Shown: positions 27,078 through 36,240, numbered from the stretch's first letter. The stretch: 64,000 bases of DNA from Zobellella taiwanensis (GCF_003012795.1 NZ_PXYH01000006.1:62001-126000), one strand, 5' to 3'. The notes: generated by a model from the letters alone, not told the origin. Program-made: numbers and translations.

Positions 27078-27128
27078 GGTACCGTTAAGCAGAGCCTCTG
27101 TCCTTATGGCGAGTCTGCGTACGGTGCC
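27078..27128. repeat. Stem-loop related to the AAGCAGA repeat family
   Basis: The left arm contains ACCGTTAAGCAGAGCCTC and the right arm GAGTCTGCGTACGGTGCCC, pairing over about 18 bp with small bulges. The AAGCAGAGCCTC core is the same as in the TTAA-ended elements near 40.8 and 62.5 kb. The terminal repeats of those copies are not convincing here, so this is a partial or older copy between the NSS transporter and the dehydrogenase genes. Confidence 0.55.
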
Positions 27129-27225
27129 CGGCCGGTATGCACATTACTTAACTTCTCCCTGATATGTATTAATGGCCTTTGCCGGTCAGGGATCCCTGTT
27201 GCCTGTAAAACGGAGTAATCAACGG

Positions 27226-28467
27226 ATGAAAGCACTGCTTCAGCAATTTGAACGGAAAAACCCGGAAATCGTGTTCGAGTGGCACGACAGCGAGACCGAG
27301 GCCAGGGGCTGGGTGGTGATCAACTCCCTGCGCGGCGGGGCGGCCGGCGGCGGCACCCGCATGCGCAAGGGGCTGGATCGCCATGAGGTGGAATCCCTGG
27401 CCAAGACCATGGAGGTGAAGTTCGCGGTGTCGGGTCCGGCCATCGGCGGCGCCAAGTCGGGCATCGACTTCGATCCGGCCGATCCGCGCCGGGACGGGGT
27501 GCTGGCGCGCTGGTTCAAGGCGGTGGCGCCGCTGCTGAAAAGCTATTACGGCACCGGCGGCGATCTCAACGTGTGCGAGGTGAAGGACGTGGTGCCCCTG
27601 ACCGAGCGCCACGGCATCTGGCATCCCCAGGAGGGGGTGGTCAACGGCCACTTCAAGCCCACGGTGAGCGAGCAGATCCGCAAATTGGGCCAGCTGCGCC
27701 TGGGGGTGGCCAAGGTGGTGGAGGACGGCCGTTACAGTCCGGACGCAGGACGCAAGTACAAGGTGGCGGATCTTATCACCGGCTGGGGCCTGGCCGAGTC
27801 GGTGCGCCACTACTACGGCATCTGGGGCGGGCAAGTCGCCGGCAAGCGGGTCCTGGTGCAGGGCTTCGGCAACGTGGGGGCGGCAGCGGCCTGTTACCTG
27901 GCCCAGCAAGGCGCCCGCATCGTCGGCATCATGGATGCTTCCGGCGGGGTGATAGTGCCAGAGGGGCTTGGCGTCGAGCAGGTGCGGGCGCTTTATCTTG
28001 GCCGCCAGGGCAACCGGCTGGCGGGCCCCGGAGTGGTGAGTTTTGAACAGGCCCAGGCCGCCTTCTGGCAGCTCGGGGCCGAGGTGTTCCTGCCCTGCGC
28101 CGCCTCCCGCCTGGTCGGTGCCGATCACCTGGCGGCCCTGGCGGACAACGGCGTGGAGCTTATCGCCTGCGGCGCCAACGTGCCCTTTCGGGATCAGGAA
28201 ATCTTCTACGGCCCGGTCTACCAGCAGGCGGACGAACGGCTTAGCGTGATCCCGGATTTTATCGGCAACTGCGGCATGGCCCGGGCCTTCGCCTTCCTGA
28301 TGGAAACCGAACAGGAGATCGCCGACGAGGCCATCTTCCGGGACGTGTCCGAGCGCATCCGCCATGCCCTGCAACGGGTGCACAACCACCGCAGCCGCAC
28401 CACCGGCATCGCCGCCACCGCCCTGGAGCTGACCCTGAAGGAACTGATGGGCGAGCGGGCCGGTTAA
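27226..28467 (+). CDS. Glu/Leu/Phe/Val-family amino-acid dehydrogenase
   Basis: A 413-residue NAD(P)-dependent dehydrogenase of the glutamate/leucine/phenylalanine family, interconverting an amino acid with its 2-oxo acid and ammonia. Seen are the Gly-rich substrate loop [13 protein letters not shown], the catalytic Lys region [14 protein letters not shown], the Rossmann motif [12 protein letters not shown] and the closing [14 protein letters not shown]. At about 413 residues it is longer than Bacillus leucine or phenylalanine dehydrogenases. Given hpd and the transporter, the substrate may be phenylalanine or a branched or aromatic amino acid. I chose the ATG at 27226 (MKALLQQFE) behind CGGAG. 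Its stop overlaps the opposing chemoreceptor gene by 4 bp. Confidence 0.85.
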   Translation: MKALLQQFERKNPEIVFEWHDSETEARGWVVINSLRGGAAGGGTRMRKGLDRHEVESLAKTMEVKFAVSGPAIGGAKSGIDFDPADPRRDGVLARWFKAVAPLLKSYYGTGGDLNVCEVKDVVPLTERHGIWHPQEGVVNGHFKPTVSEQIRKLGQLRLGVAKVVEDGRYSPDAGRKYKVADLITGWGLAESVRHYYGIWGGQVAGKRVLVQGFGNVGAAAACYLAQQGARIVGIMDASGGVIVPEGLGVEQVRALYLGRQGNRLAGPGVVSFEQAQAAFWQLGAEVFLPCAASRLVGADHLAALADNGVELIACGANVPFRDQEIFYGPVYQQADERLSVIPDFIGNCGMARAFAFLMETEQEIADEAIFRDVSERIRHALQRVHNHRSRTTGIAATALELTLKELMGERAG

Positions 28468-30086
28468 ATCCGGAACCGGTTCACCAGTAGGTTGAGCTGC
28501 TCCGCCAGCCGCGCCAGTTCGGTGCTGGATGCGCTGGTCTGGTTGGCCCCGGCCGAGGTCTGCACCGACAGATCGCGGATGTTCACCAGGTTCTTGTCCA
28601 CTTCCCGCGCCACCGTCGCCTGCTCTTCGGCGGCGCTGGCGATGGTCTGGTTCTGCTCGCTGATCTGCACGATGGCCGCCGCTATCTGCTCCAGCGCCTC
28701 GCCCGCTTCCTGGGCTATCTGGCGGGTCAGCACGGTGCGCTCCGTGCTGCTCTTGATGGCGCCCACCGTGGTGCTGGTGTCGCTCTGGATGGCGTGCATC
28801 ATCGCCTCGATTTCCTTGGTCGACTCCTGGGTCCGGTGCGCCAGGGCCCGCACCTCATCGGCCACCACCGCGAAACCGCGCCCCGAGTCCCCGGCCCGGG
28901 CCGCTTCTATCGCCGCGTTCAGCGCCAGCAGGTTGGTCTGCTCGGCGATGGCGCGGATCACGTCCAGCACGCCGCCAATGTCCTTGACCCGCGCCGCCAG
29001 GCTTTCCACGCCGTGCATGGTCTGGGTGATCTCCCGCTCCAGCTCGGCCACGGTGTCGATGGTATGGTTGACCTTGCCGCGGCCCACCTGGGCCTTGTCG
29101 TCGGCCAGGTCGGAGTTTTGCGCGGTGGCGGCGGCGTTGCGGGCCACCTCTTCCACCGCCGCGGTCAGCTCGTTGACGGCGGTGGCGGCCTGCTCCAGCT
29201 CATCGCTTTGCTGTTGCAGGGTGCGGGTGGACTGGTCGGTGACCACGCTCAGCTCCTCGGCGGTGGACGCCAGCTGGCTGGAAGAGTCGTTGATGTCGAA
29301 AATGGTCTTTTTCAGCTGACTTTGCATCTGGGCCAGGGCGCGGATCATCTCGCCCATTTCGTCCCGGGCCCGGTCGCCGAATTCGGTGGTCAGGTTGCCG
29401 CCGGCAATGGTACGGCAGACCTCCAGCGCCTTGCGGATGGGACCGAGCAGGCTGCGGCTGAACAGCAGGGCAAACAGCGCCACCAGGGCGGCGGCCACGA
29501 CGATGGCCACGCCCATCAGCAGGTTGGCGGCGGAAATCATCCCGTGGGCGCCCTCGGCGGCCTGATCCGACCTTTGCTGCTGATAGGCGCCCAGCCGGTT
29601 GAGGGTGTCGGTGACCTTAAGGCCCAGCTCGTTGAAGCCCTGGTGGCGAAAACGCTCGGCGCCGGCCAGGTCGCCGCCACTGATCATGGCGGACAGTCGC
29701 TGGTGCAGGCTGTCGTATTCGGCCTTGGTGGCGGCCACTTCGGCGAGCAGTTGCTTGCCGTCCGGGGTTTCGACCAAGCCTTCCATCTTGCGCATGTTGT
29801 CGGCAAAACTGCCGTCCAGTTCATCCAGCCGGGTCAGGGCGCTGCTGCGGCCCTGGGCATTTTCCGCGTACAGGGCGTTCAGGGTGTACAGGCGGATGAG
29901 CAGGAAATCCCGGCGCAGCTCGCCGACGGTAATGGCCGCCGGCATGCGGGTGTCGGCCATGGTACCGACCACCTGGCCGATGCGGCCGAACTGGATCATG
30001 GCGATAATGCCGAGGGCGATGGTGATCAGGCCGAGCAGGCCAAAGGAAAGTGCCGAGCGTTGTCCTATCGTCAGTGTTCTGAGCAT
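28464..30086 (-). CDS. Methyl-accepting chemotaxis protein
   Basis: A 540-residue chemoreceptor. N-terminal helix TM1 ([19 protein letters not shown]) is followed by a periplasmic four-helix-bundle sensor (residues ~35-190), TM2 ([20 protein letters not shown]), a HAMP domain, and a long signalling coiled coil with the hairpin tip [20 protein letters not shown] (about 385). It ends NLLVNRFRI with no pentapeptide for CheR binding. The ligand is unknown. The ATG at 30086 directly precedes the TM1 region; an upstream in-frame start would add an improbable tail. A sigma28-like promoter lies 40-65 bp upstream. Confidence 0.92.
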   Translation of the reverse strand: MLRTLTIGQRSALSFGLLGLITIALGIIAMIQFGRIGQVVGTMADTRMPAAITVGELRRDFLLIRLYTLNALYAENAQGRSSALTRLDELDGSFADNMRKMEGLVETPDGKQLLAEVAATKAEYDSLHQRLSAMISGGDLAGAERFRHQGFNELGLKVTDTLNRLGAYQQQRSDQAAEGAHGMISAANLLMGVAIVVAAALVALFALLFSRSLLGPIRKALEVCRTIAGGNLTTEFGDRARDEMGEMIRALAQMQSQLKKTIFDINDSSSQLASTAEELSVVTDQSTRTLQQQSDELEQAATAVNELTAAVEEVARNAAATAQNSDLADDKAQVGRGKVNHTIDTVAELEREITQTMHGVESLAARVKDIGGVLDVIRAIAEQTNLLALNAAIEAARAGDSGRGFAVVADEVRALAHRTQESTKEIEAMMHAIQSDTSTTVGAIKSSTERTVLTRQIAQEAGEALEQIAAAIVQISEQNQTIASAAEEQATVAREVDKNLVNIRDLSVQTSAGANQTSASSTELARLAEQLNLLVNRFRI

Positions 30087-30124
30087 GGTGTGCGCCTTGT
30101 TATCAATGGGGGGTCTCACCCAGT

Positions 30125-30152
30125 ATATCGGCCGGGGGGCACCCTTCCATTA
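30125..30152 (-). promoter_or_regulatory. Possible sigma28 (FliA) promoter of the chemoreceptor gene
   Basis: On the minus strand, TAAT is followed after 16 bp by GCCGATAT, close to the FliA consensus TAAA-N15-GCCGATAA. It lies 39 bp upstream of the start codon. Chemoreceptors are usual members of the FliA regulon. Confidence 0.45.
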
Positions 30153-30178
30153 GCGGGAGGTCTAACTGCGGGCCCGCC

Positions 30179-31540
30179 TTACAATCCGTAGCGCTCTATT
30201 TTTTTCAGCAGTCCCTGGCGCGACAGCCCCAGGGCCTGGGCGGCATGGGTGCGGTTGTTGTCGTGGCGGGCCAGGGCCTCGCTGATCAAGGCGATTTCCA
30301 GGGCCCGTACCTGGGCCTCCAGGCTGTCGCCCGTGGCCTGGGCCCGGGAAGGGCCCTCGGTGCGGGCATCGGGATAGAGCAGGGCAATGTCGTCGAGAGT
30401 GATGACCCCGCCCCGGGCGATGGCGGCCACGCTGTCCAGCGTGCTTTTCAGCTCGCGCACATTGCCCGGCCAGCGGCGGCGGATAAACCAGTTGAAGGCG
30501 TCGCTGTCCGGATGCAGGGGCGGGCGGCTGCCCCCGCCGGCCTGCCGTTCGAGGAAATGGCCGACCAGCAGGGGAATGTCTTCCGGGCGGTCGTCCAGGG
30601 GCGCCGTGGTGATGGTCACCCCCTTGATGCGGTAGAACAAATCCTCGCGAAACTCGCCCTGGGCCACCTTGTCGGGCAGATCCGCGTTGGTGGCGGAGAT
30701 CACCCGCACGTCTATGGTTTCGAGCCGGCGTCCGCCCACCGGGTAAAAACTGCCTTCCTGCAGCACCCGCAGCAGCTTGACCTGCATCGCCAGGGGCATT
30801 TCGCCGATTTCGTCGAGGAAGAGGGTGCCGCCGTCGGCCAGCTTGAGCAGGCCGTCCCTGTCCTTGTCGGCGCCGGTAAAGGCGCCCCTGGTGTGGCCGA
30901 ACAGCTCGCTTTCGAGCAGCTCGGCGGGGATGGCGCCGCAGTGCACCGAAATAAAGGGGCCGCCGGCGCGCTGGCTGAGATCGTGGATGGCGCGGGAAAT
31001 CACCTCCTTGCCGGTGCCCGAGGGGCCGGTCACCAGCACCCGCACATCGGTGGGGGCGATGCGTTGTACCAGGGCGCGGATGCCTTCCATCGAAGGGGAG
31101 GCGCCAATCAGGGCCTGCAACGGGCTCTGGCGGCCGATGCGGGTTTTCAGGCTGTTCAGCTCGCGCACCAGCTGGTGCTTGGTGATGGCCCGGCGGATCA
31201 CCACCGCCAGCAGATCCGGATCCATCGGCTTGGCCAGCAGGTCCCAGGCGCCCTGGCGCAGGGCTTCCAGGGCCAGCTCCCGTTCGCCGTGGCCGGTGAG
31301 GATGATCACCGGCCGGTCGGTGAACTGGGGCAGGGCGGCCAGGGTGTGGCGGGGATCGAAATGGGGCGGCAGGGACAGGTCGAGCAGGATGAGATCGGCG
31401 TCGAATTGCTGTAACTGGCTGCGTAGCCCGTTGAGATCGGCGCCGGTGCGGACCTCGTAACCCTCGGCCTCCAGCCACTGGGCGCCCAGTGTGCGAAAGG
31501 CGGGCTCGTCGTCGACCAGCAGGATGCGGGCGGGGGTCAT
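30179..31540 (-). CDS. Sigma54-dependent response regulator (NtrC type)
   Basis: A 453-residue regulator. The receiver domain is at residues 1-120 (LLVDDEPAF, phospho-acceptor Asp in LILLDLSLPP, Lys in LLAKPMDPD). The AAA+ domain is at ~145-375, with GPSGTGKEV, the sigma54-contact loop GAFTGA, Walker B GGTLFLDEIGEM, and RWPGNVREL. A C-terminal Fis-type helix-turn-helix (THAAQALGLSRQGLLKKIERYGL) closes the protein. It overlaps its kinase gene by 4 bp (ATGA). A sigma54-type promoter and an inverted repeat lie on the far side of the kinase gene, before the bd oxidase operon, the most obvious target. Confidence 0.93.
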   Translation of the reverse strand: MTPARILLVDDEPAFRTLGAQWLEAEGYEVRTGADLNGLRSQLQQFDADLILLDLSLPPHFDPRHTLAALPQFTDRPVIILTGHGERELALEALRQGAWDLLAKPMDPDLLAVVIRRAITKHQLVRELNSLKTRIGRQSPLQALIGASPSMEGIRALVQRIAPTDVRVLVTGPSGTGKEVISRAIHDLSQRAGGPFISVHCGAIPAELLESELFGHTRGAFTGADKDRDGLLKLADGGTLFLDEIGEMPLAMQVKLLRVLQEGSFYPVGGRRLETIDVRVISATNADLPDKVAQGEFREDLFYRIKGVTITTAPLDDRPEDIPLLVGHFLERQAGGGSRPPLHPDSDAFNWFIRRRWPGNVRELKSTLDSVAAIARGGVITLDDIALLYPDARTEGPSRAQATGDSLEAQVRALEIALISEALARHDNNRTHAAQALGLSRQGLLKKIERYGL

Positions 31541-33405
31541 GGGGTGTGCTCCTCGGGAAAATAGAGTTCAAAACTGACCGGCCAGCCCAGCTCGGCGCTG
31601 TGACGGATCTGGCCGCCATGGGCATCCATGATGCGCTGGACAATGGCCAGGCCCAGGCCGCTGCCGCCGCTGCGGCGGGTGACGAAGGGGCGGAACAGCC
31701 GGTCGCGCAGATCGGCGGGAATGGCCGGGCCGTTGTTGTGCAGGCAGAGGCTGCCGGGCCTGTCGCCCGCTTCCAGCAGCAGCCGTCCGCCTTCCTGGTT
31801 GCGCACAAAGGCCAGGGCGTTGTCGATCAGGTTGACCAGCACCTGCTGCAGCCGGTAGGGGTCCGCCTGCAGGGTAAAGCCGGGCGGCAGCCGGTAGTCG
31901 AAGCGGGCCTGCTGCCAGTCGAACTGGGACTGCAGGCTGTCGAGCAGGGGCGCCAGGGCCACCGGCCGGCGCTGGATCTGCAACTGGCCGGCGTAGGCCA
32001 GCATGTCGGAGATCAGCCGGTCGGCGCGTTGCAGCTGGTGCTGGATCATGGTCTTGCGGCTGGCCTCCAGCCCGGCGGTGGCCATGGCAATGATGTTGAG
32101 CGGATTGCGCAGCTCGTGGGCCATGGCCGCCGCCAGTCCGCCCAGTTCCACCAGGTGCTGTTCCGACAGCCGCTTGCGCTCGGCTTCCGCCAGTTGCAGG
32201 GAGCGCTCCAGCAGGCCGCAGCGCGTCGCCAGCAGGGAGGCGAACACGTCGGCGGTCAGGCGCATGCCGGGGGTGACGTCGTCAAAGCCCAGCAGCCTGA
32301 ACTGCCAGCCGCCGGGTTGGTGCAGGCACCACAGCTGGAGGCCAGGGCCGGGCTCGGGCAGGGGCGGCTCGGCCAGCAGGCGGACCCGCACCGACTGGCC
32401 CATCTGGCGGCTGAGCAGTTGCTCGGCTTCCCGGGCCAGCTCCTGCCAGCCAGCGGCGTCGCGCAGCCGCGCCAGCCAGGTGTCGAGCAGTTGTTCGTCG
32501 AGCCGGCTGCCCGGGTAGATCAGCCGTTCCACCAGCTTGTTGAGGGGGCGATAAAGGGCCAGCATCAGCAACAGCAGCAGCATGGAGTAAAGCCACAGCT
32601 GCCACTGGGGCACATTGGCCAGGGCCTGCATGCCAAAAGAGCCGGCCATGGCGCTGAACAGGGCGATCAGCCCCAGCACCAGCAGGGTCAGCAGGGTCCA
32701 CAGCAGGGCCCGGTTGGCCCAGGCATTGACCTCCAGCATCTGGTAGCGCACCACGCCGTAGACCAGCAGCAGCACATAGCTGGGCAGCAGCAGCATGGGC
32801 CAGGGATACCAGAGCAGGCCGAGGGAGGGGAAGATAAAGCTGGTGGCCAGCCACAGGCCCCAGGCGCCGGCGGCGAACATGGCGGCGATGGAGCGCTTGC
32901 GGTTGCCCCGGTGGCGGGTAAACCCCCACAGCAGCAGGGTATGGGCCAGCACCCCGACGCTGATGGTATAGCCGATGTTGAACCAGCCGCTGCCCTGGAA
33001 CACGAAATAGTGGTCAAAGGGGCCAAAGGCGATAATGCCGCCGCCGCCGAACCAGAGGGTGACTCCGCTGACCAGCACCGCCGCCAGGTAGAGCAGGCCG
33101 CGGTGGCGCGCCAGGCGATCGAGCCAGGGGGTATGGCCCGGGCCCTGGTTGACGAAGCCCACGGCAAAATCGAGGAAAAAGGTGGGCATCAGGGGGTTGG
33201 CGAGGATCAGGGCGATGCCGAGCCGCTCCCAGCCGTGGAACACCGCCACGTGGCCGGCGCACCACAGCGCCATCATCACGCCGAAGCCCGCCAGTGCCTT
33301 CATGCTGCGCCGGCGGCGGGCGCGCCAGAACAGCCAGGCCGACACCAGCAGGGCGCAACCGCTGGTCAGCAGCATCATGAGTTCAAAGGCGAGATCGAGG
33401 GCCAT
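31537..33405 (-). CDS. Sensor histidine kinase with multi-helix membrane input domain
   Basis: A kinase of about 622 residues. The N-terminal ~290 residues hold at least eight hydrophobic helices (7TM-type input domain plus extra helices). A poorly defined middle region follows. The HisKA domain has the phospho-His in AAAMAHELRNPLNIIAMA, and the HATPase domain has NLIDNALAF and GGSGLGLAIVQRIMDAHGG. It should autophosphorylate and pass phosphate to the overlapping NtrC-type regulator. In-frame starts exist at 33426 (TTG), 33414 and 33405. I prefer ATG 33405 because a GGA lies about nine bases before it. The membrane-embedded input suggests sensing of a quinone, redox state or membrane-soluble signal. 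Confidence 0.88.
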   Translation of the reverse strand: MALDLAFELMMLLTSGCALLVSAWLFWRARRRRSMKALAGFGVMMALWCAGHVAVFHGWERLGIALILANPLMPTFFLDFAVGFVNQGPGHTPWLDRLARHRGLLYLAAVLVSGVTLWFGGGGIIAFGPFDHYFVFQGSGWFNIGYTISVGVLAHTLLLWGFTRHRGNRKRSIAAMFAAGAWGLWLATSFIFPSLGLLWYPWPMLLLPSYVLLLVYGVVRYQMLEVNAWANRALLWTLLTLLVLGLIALFSAMAGSFGMQALANVPQWQLWLYSMLLLLLMLALYRPLNKLVERLIYPGSRLDEQLLDTWLARLRDAAGWQELAREAEQLLSRQMGQSVRVRLLAEPPLPEPGPGLQLWCLHQPGGWQFRLLGFDDVTPGMRLTADVFASLLATRCGLLERSLQLAEAERKRLSEQHLVELGGLAAAMAHELRNPLNIIAMATAGLEASRKTMIQHQLQRADRLISDMLAYAGQLQIQRRPVALAPLLDSLQSQFDWQQARFDYRLPPGFTLQADPYRLQQVLVNLIDNALAFVRNQEGGRLLLEAGDRPGSLCLHNNGPAIPADLRDRLFRPFVTRRSGGSGLGLAIVQRIMDAHGGQIRHSAELGWPVSFELYFPEEHTP

Positions 33406-33430
33406 GGGCGGCATTCCGGCTGTCAATATT

Positions 33431-33461
33431 GTTTACAGTTGGTGGCCGAAAGACTGTAAAC
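33431..33461. promoter_or_regulatory. 9-bp inverted repeat, candidate enhancer site for the NtrC-type regulator
   Basis: GTTTACAGT (33431-33439) and ACTGTAAAC (33453-33461) are perfect inverted copies separated by 13 bp (arm centres 22 bp apart, two helical turns). The site lies about 90 bp upstream of a GG-N10-GC promoter, a usual distance for sigma54 activator sites. Confidence 0.6.
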
Positions 33462-33533
33462 CCTGTTGTCGGTTTGGGCAAGTTTTTGCGCCTTGTTTGA
33501 TCCAGGGCAAGGCGGGGCGCGGTTTTCCGCACG

Positions 33534-33550
33534 CTGGCATGGTTCCTGCT
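33534..33550 (+). promoter_or_regulatory. Sigma54-type (-24/-12) promoter of the bd oxidase operon
   Basis: CTGGCATGGTTCCTGCT fits the consensus YTGGCACGRNNNTTGCW at all but two fixed positions and has the essential GG and GC exactly 10 bases apart. Transcription would begin near 33562, just before the small membrane-protein gene and cioA. Confidence 0.65.
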
Positions 33551-33587
33551 TTAACCGGGTATCAACCTAGCGAGTGAGCCGATAATA

Positions 33588-33686
33588 ATGAACATGACCG
33601 CCTTATTGATTGAATTTTCTGCTATTTTTATTGTCCTCCTGTTGGCGGGGCTGCCGGCTGCCGTCAATCGCCACCTGTCCCGCTAA
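33588..33686 (+). CDS. Small single-span membrane protein upstream of cioA
   Basis: A 32-codon frame from ATG 33588 to TAA 33684-33686. It has a charged short N-terminus, one hydrophobic helix (SAIFIVLLLAGLPAAV) and a basic end NRHLSR; a second ATG is at codon 3. It starts 38 bp after the predicted sigma54 promoter and ends 9 bp before cioA, whose GGAGGAAGC ribosome binding site begins right after the stop. It is too short for routine gene callers. Small single-helix subunits are common partners of bd oxidases, but this one does not match CydX or DUF2474 by eye. Expression is unproven. Confidence 0.45.
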   Translation: MNMTALLIEFSAIFIVLLLAGLPAAVNRHLSR

Positions 33687-33695
33687 GGAGGAAGC

Positions 33696-35102
33696 ATGGA
33701 GCTCGATGCCGCCATACTGTCGCGAATACAGTTCGCCTTTACCGTCAGTTTCCACATCATCTTCCCGGCCATCACCATCGGCCTGGCCACCGCCATCGCC
33801 ATCTGGGAAGGGCTCTGGCTGAAGACCCGCAACCCCATCTACTTCCAGCTGGCCAAGTTCTGGATCAAGCCCTTCGCCATCACCTTCGGCATGGGGGTGG
33901 TCAGCGGCATAGTGCTGTCCTACGAATTCGGCACCAACTTTTCCGAGTTCTCCGAAATCACCGGTCCGGTGCTGGGGCCGTTGATGGCCTACGAGGTGCT
34001 CACCGCCTTCTTCCTGGAGGCGGGCTTTCTCGGGGTCATGCTGTTCGGCTGGCAGCGGGTGAGCGAACGGTTGCACTTCTTCGCCACCTGCGTGGTGGCG
34101 GTGGGTACCTGGCTTTCCGCCTTCTGGATCATCGCCGCCAACTCCTGGATGCAGACCCCGGCCGGTTACGAGATAGTGAACGGCCGCTTCGAGGTGGCCA
34201 GCTGGCTGGAGGTGATCTTCAACCCCTCCATGCCCTACCGGCTGGTGCATATGCTGCTGGCGGCCATGCTGACCGCTACCTTCGTGATCGGCGGCGTCAG
34301 CGCCTGGTTCCTGCTCAAGGGGCGCGACCAGGCCTTCGCCCGCAAGGGGCTGTCGATGGCGCTGTGGGCGGCGCTGATCCTGGCGCCGGTGCAGGCGCTG
34401 GTGGGCGATTTCCACGGCCTCAACGTCAAGGAGCACCAGCCCGTCAAGCTGGCGGCGATGGAGGGCATCTGGCCCGAGCGGGAGGCCGGCGTGCCCCTGC
34501 TGCTGTTCGCGGTGCCGGACATGGACAACGAGACCAACCATTTCGAAATCGGCATCCCCAGGCTGGCGTCGCTGATCCTCACCCATGAGTGGGACGGCGA
34601 GCTGCAGGGGCTCAAGTCGGTGCCTGCCGACGAGCGCCCCAATGTGCCCCTGGTGTTCTATTCGTTCCGGCTGATGGTGGGCCTGGGCGTGCTGATGATA
34701 GGCGCCGCCCTGTGGGGGCTCTGGCTGCGCCGCGGCGGCCGGCTCTATGAACACAGGCCCTTCCTGCGGCTGATGAACCTGATGATCCCCTCCGGGGTGC
34801 TGGCCACCCTGGCCGGCTGGTACGTGGTGGAAATCGGCCGCCAGCCCTGGCTGGTGCAGGGGCTGGTACGTACCATGGAGGTGGTGTCGCCGCTGCCGGC
34901 GGAGCGGGTGCTGTTTTCGCTCACCCTGTTCGTGCTGACCTACAGCCTGCTGTTTTGCGTTTATCTGTATTTCATGGCCAAGCTGGTGCGCAAGGGGCCG
35001 CCGGACATGGCGCACCTGGAGCAGCACCTGATCGGCATACAGGCCCCCGGCTACGCCCTGGCCTGGGTGAAGAAGCTGCAACACGACAAGGCGGAGGCAT
35101 AA
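33696..35102 (+). CDS. cioA: Cytochrome bd-type ubiquinol oxidase subunit I (cyanide-insensitive type)
   Basis: A 468-residue, nine-helix subunit carrying the hemes. Ligands visible are His20 (FTVSFH), His185 (YRLVHM) and Met327 (FYSFRLMVGLG). The proton/heme-d glutamates appear as Glu100 and Glu108, the quinol site as Gln248, Lys251 and Glu256 (HQPVKLAAMEG), and GWYVVEIGRQPW is present. The Q-loop is short, as in CioA of Pseudomonas rather than E. coli CydA. It oxidises ubiquinol and reduces O2 to water at the inner membrane. A strong GGAGGA site precedes the ATG. The upstream sigma54 promoter suggests it is switched on by the adjacent two-component system. Confidence 0.93.
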   Translation: MELDAAILSRIQFAFTVSFHIIFPAITIGLATAIAIWEGLWLKTRNPIYFQLAKFWIKPFAITFGMGVVSGIVLSYEFGTNFSEFSEITGPVLGPLMAYEVLTAFFLEAGFLGVMLFGWQRVSERLHFFATCVVAVGTWLSAFWIIAANSWMQTPAGYEIVNGRFEVASWLEVIFNPSMPYRLVHMLLAAMLTATFVIGGVSAWFLLKGRDQAFARKGLSMALWAALILAPVQALVGDFHGLNVKEHQPVKLAAMEGIWPEREAGVPLLLFAVPDMDNETNHFEIGIPRLASLILTHEWDGELQGLKSVPADERPNVPLVFYSFRLMVGLGVLMIGAALWGLWLRRGGRLYEHRPFLRLMNLMIPSGVLATLAGWYVVEIGRQPWLVQGLVRTMEVVSPLPAERVLFSLTLFVLTYSLLFCVYLYFMAKLVRKGPPDMAHLEQHLIGIQAPGYALAWVKKLQHDKAEA

Positions 35103-35103
35103 C

Positions 35104-36099
35104 ATGGATCTGGCACTGTTCTACTACCTGCTGCTGGGCTTCGCGGTACTGATGTACGTGGTGCTCGACGGCTTCGATCTCGGCCTCGGCATCCTCTATC
35201 CCTGGTTCAAGAGCGAGGCGGAGCGGGATCATATGATGCGCTCCATCTCCCATGTGTGGGATGGCAACGAAACCTGGCTGGTGTTCGGCGGCGTGGTGCT
35301 GTTCGCCGCCTTTCCCGCCGCCTACGCGGGCATACTGGCGACCCTGTACACCCCCATCATCATCATGCTGATCGGGCTTATCTTCCGGGGCGTGGCCTTC
35401 GAGTACCGCTTCAAGTCGCACCGCTCCAAGCCCTGGTGGGATCTGTCCTTCTTTCTCGGCTCCACCGTCGCCACCTTCTGCCAGGGCGCCATCCTCGGCG
35501 CCGTGGTGCAGGGGGTGGAGGCCGGCCCCGGCGAGCTGGGCGCCCTGGAGTGGCTGTCGCCCTTCGGCATCTTCACCGGCTTTGCGCTGATGGTGGCCTA
35601 TGCCCTGCTGGCCTGCTGCTACCTGGTGATGAAAAGCCGGGACGACATCATGGCCCGCGCCGCCCACCTGGGGCGCCGGCTGGTACTGGCGATCATGGCG
35701 ATACTGGTGGTGGTGAGCCTGTGGACCCTGCTGGCCAATACCGAGGTGCGCACGCGCTGGCTGGACGGCCTCAACTTCCTCTGGTTGTCGCCCCTGCCGT
35801 TGCTGAGCGCCCTGATCGGCTGGCTGCTGTACCGGGATCTGGACGGCGAGCCCCACGAAACCCGGCCCTTCTGGCTGGCGGTGGGATTGTTCATCCTGGG
35901 CTTTGCCGGCCTGGTGGTGGGGCTCTTCCCTTATCTTATCCCGCACCAGCTGACCCTGTGGGAAGCCAGCGCGCCCGACTCCAGCCTGCTGTTCCTGCTG
36001 CCGGGCATCTTTATCTTCCTGCCGCTGATCTGCGCCTACACCCTGTGGGGCTACCGTATTTTCTCCGGCAAGGTCGAAGACTTCGAGGAGGGCTACTGA
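35104..36099 (+). CDS. cioB: Cytochrome bd-type ubiquinol oxidase subunit II
   Basis: A 331-residue membrane protein of about eight to nine helices, with family landmarks VLDGFDLGLGILYPW, WDGNETWLVFGGVVLFAAFP and LIGLIFRGVAFEYRFK. It pairs with CioA to stabilise the heme core. It starts one base after the cioA stop and its TGA overlaps the start of the next small gene by one base, so the three form a translationally coupled unit. Confidence 0.93.
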   Translation: MDLALFYYLLLGFAVLMYVVLDGFDLGLGILYPWFKSEAERDHMMRSISHVWDGNETWLVFGGVVLFAAFPAAYAGILATLYTPIIIMLIGLIFRGVAFEYRFKSHRSKPWWDLSFFLGSTVATFCQGAILGAVVQGVEAGPGELGALEWLSPFGIFTGFALMVAYALLACCYLVMKSRDDIMARAAHLGRRLVLAIMAILVVVSLWTLLANTEVRTRWLDGLNFLWLSPLPLLSALIGWLLYRDLDGEPHETRPFWLAVGLFILGFAGLVVGLFPYLIPHQLTLWEASAPDSSLLFLLPGIFIFLPLICAYTLWGYRIFSGKVEDFEEGY

Positions 36100-36203
36100 T
36101 GAGCAACAAGCGTCGGGGCTGGCTGTGGTTTGCCGGCCTTTACCTTGGCGGCGTATTGGTGCTCACCCTGGCGGGCATGGCCATTCGTCTGCTGCTGGGC
36201 TGA
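36099..36203 (+). CDS. DUF2474-like small subunit of the bd oxidase
   Basis: A 34-residue protein MSNKRRGWLWFAGLYLGG... with a basic N-terminus, a GW motif, one membrane helix and an ending AIRLLLG. This pattern is that of the DUF2474 family, found at the end of CioAB-type operons, where it plays the part CydX has in E. coli CydAB. Translation is coupled to cioB through the TGATG overlap. It is normally missed because of its size. Confidence 0.75.
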   Translation: MSNKRRGWLWFAGLYLGGVLVLTLAGMAIRLLLG

Positions 36204-36210
36204 GGTCCGG

Positions 36211-36240
36211 GCCGGCCGGCGATTCTGTGCGCCGGCCGGC
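36211..36240 (+). terminator. Hairpin at the end of the cioAB operon
   Basis: A perfect 11-bp stem GCCGGCCGGCG / CGCCGGCCGGC with an 8-base loop begins 7 bp after the stop of the small subunit gene. A T-run is lacking, so termination strength is uncertain. Confidence 0.5.
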
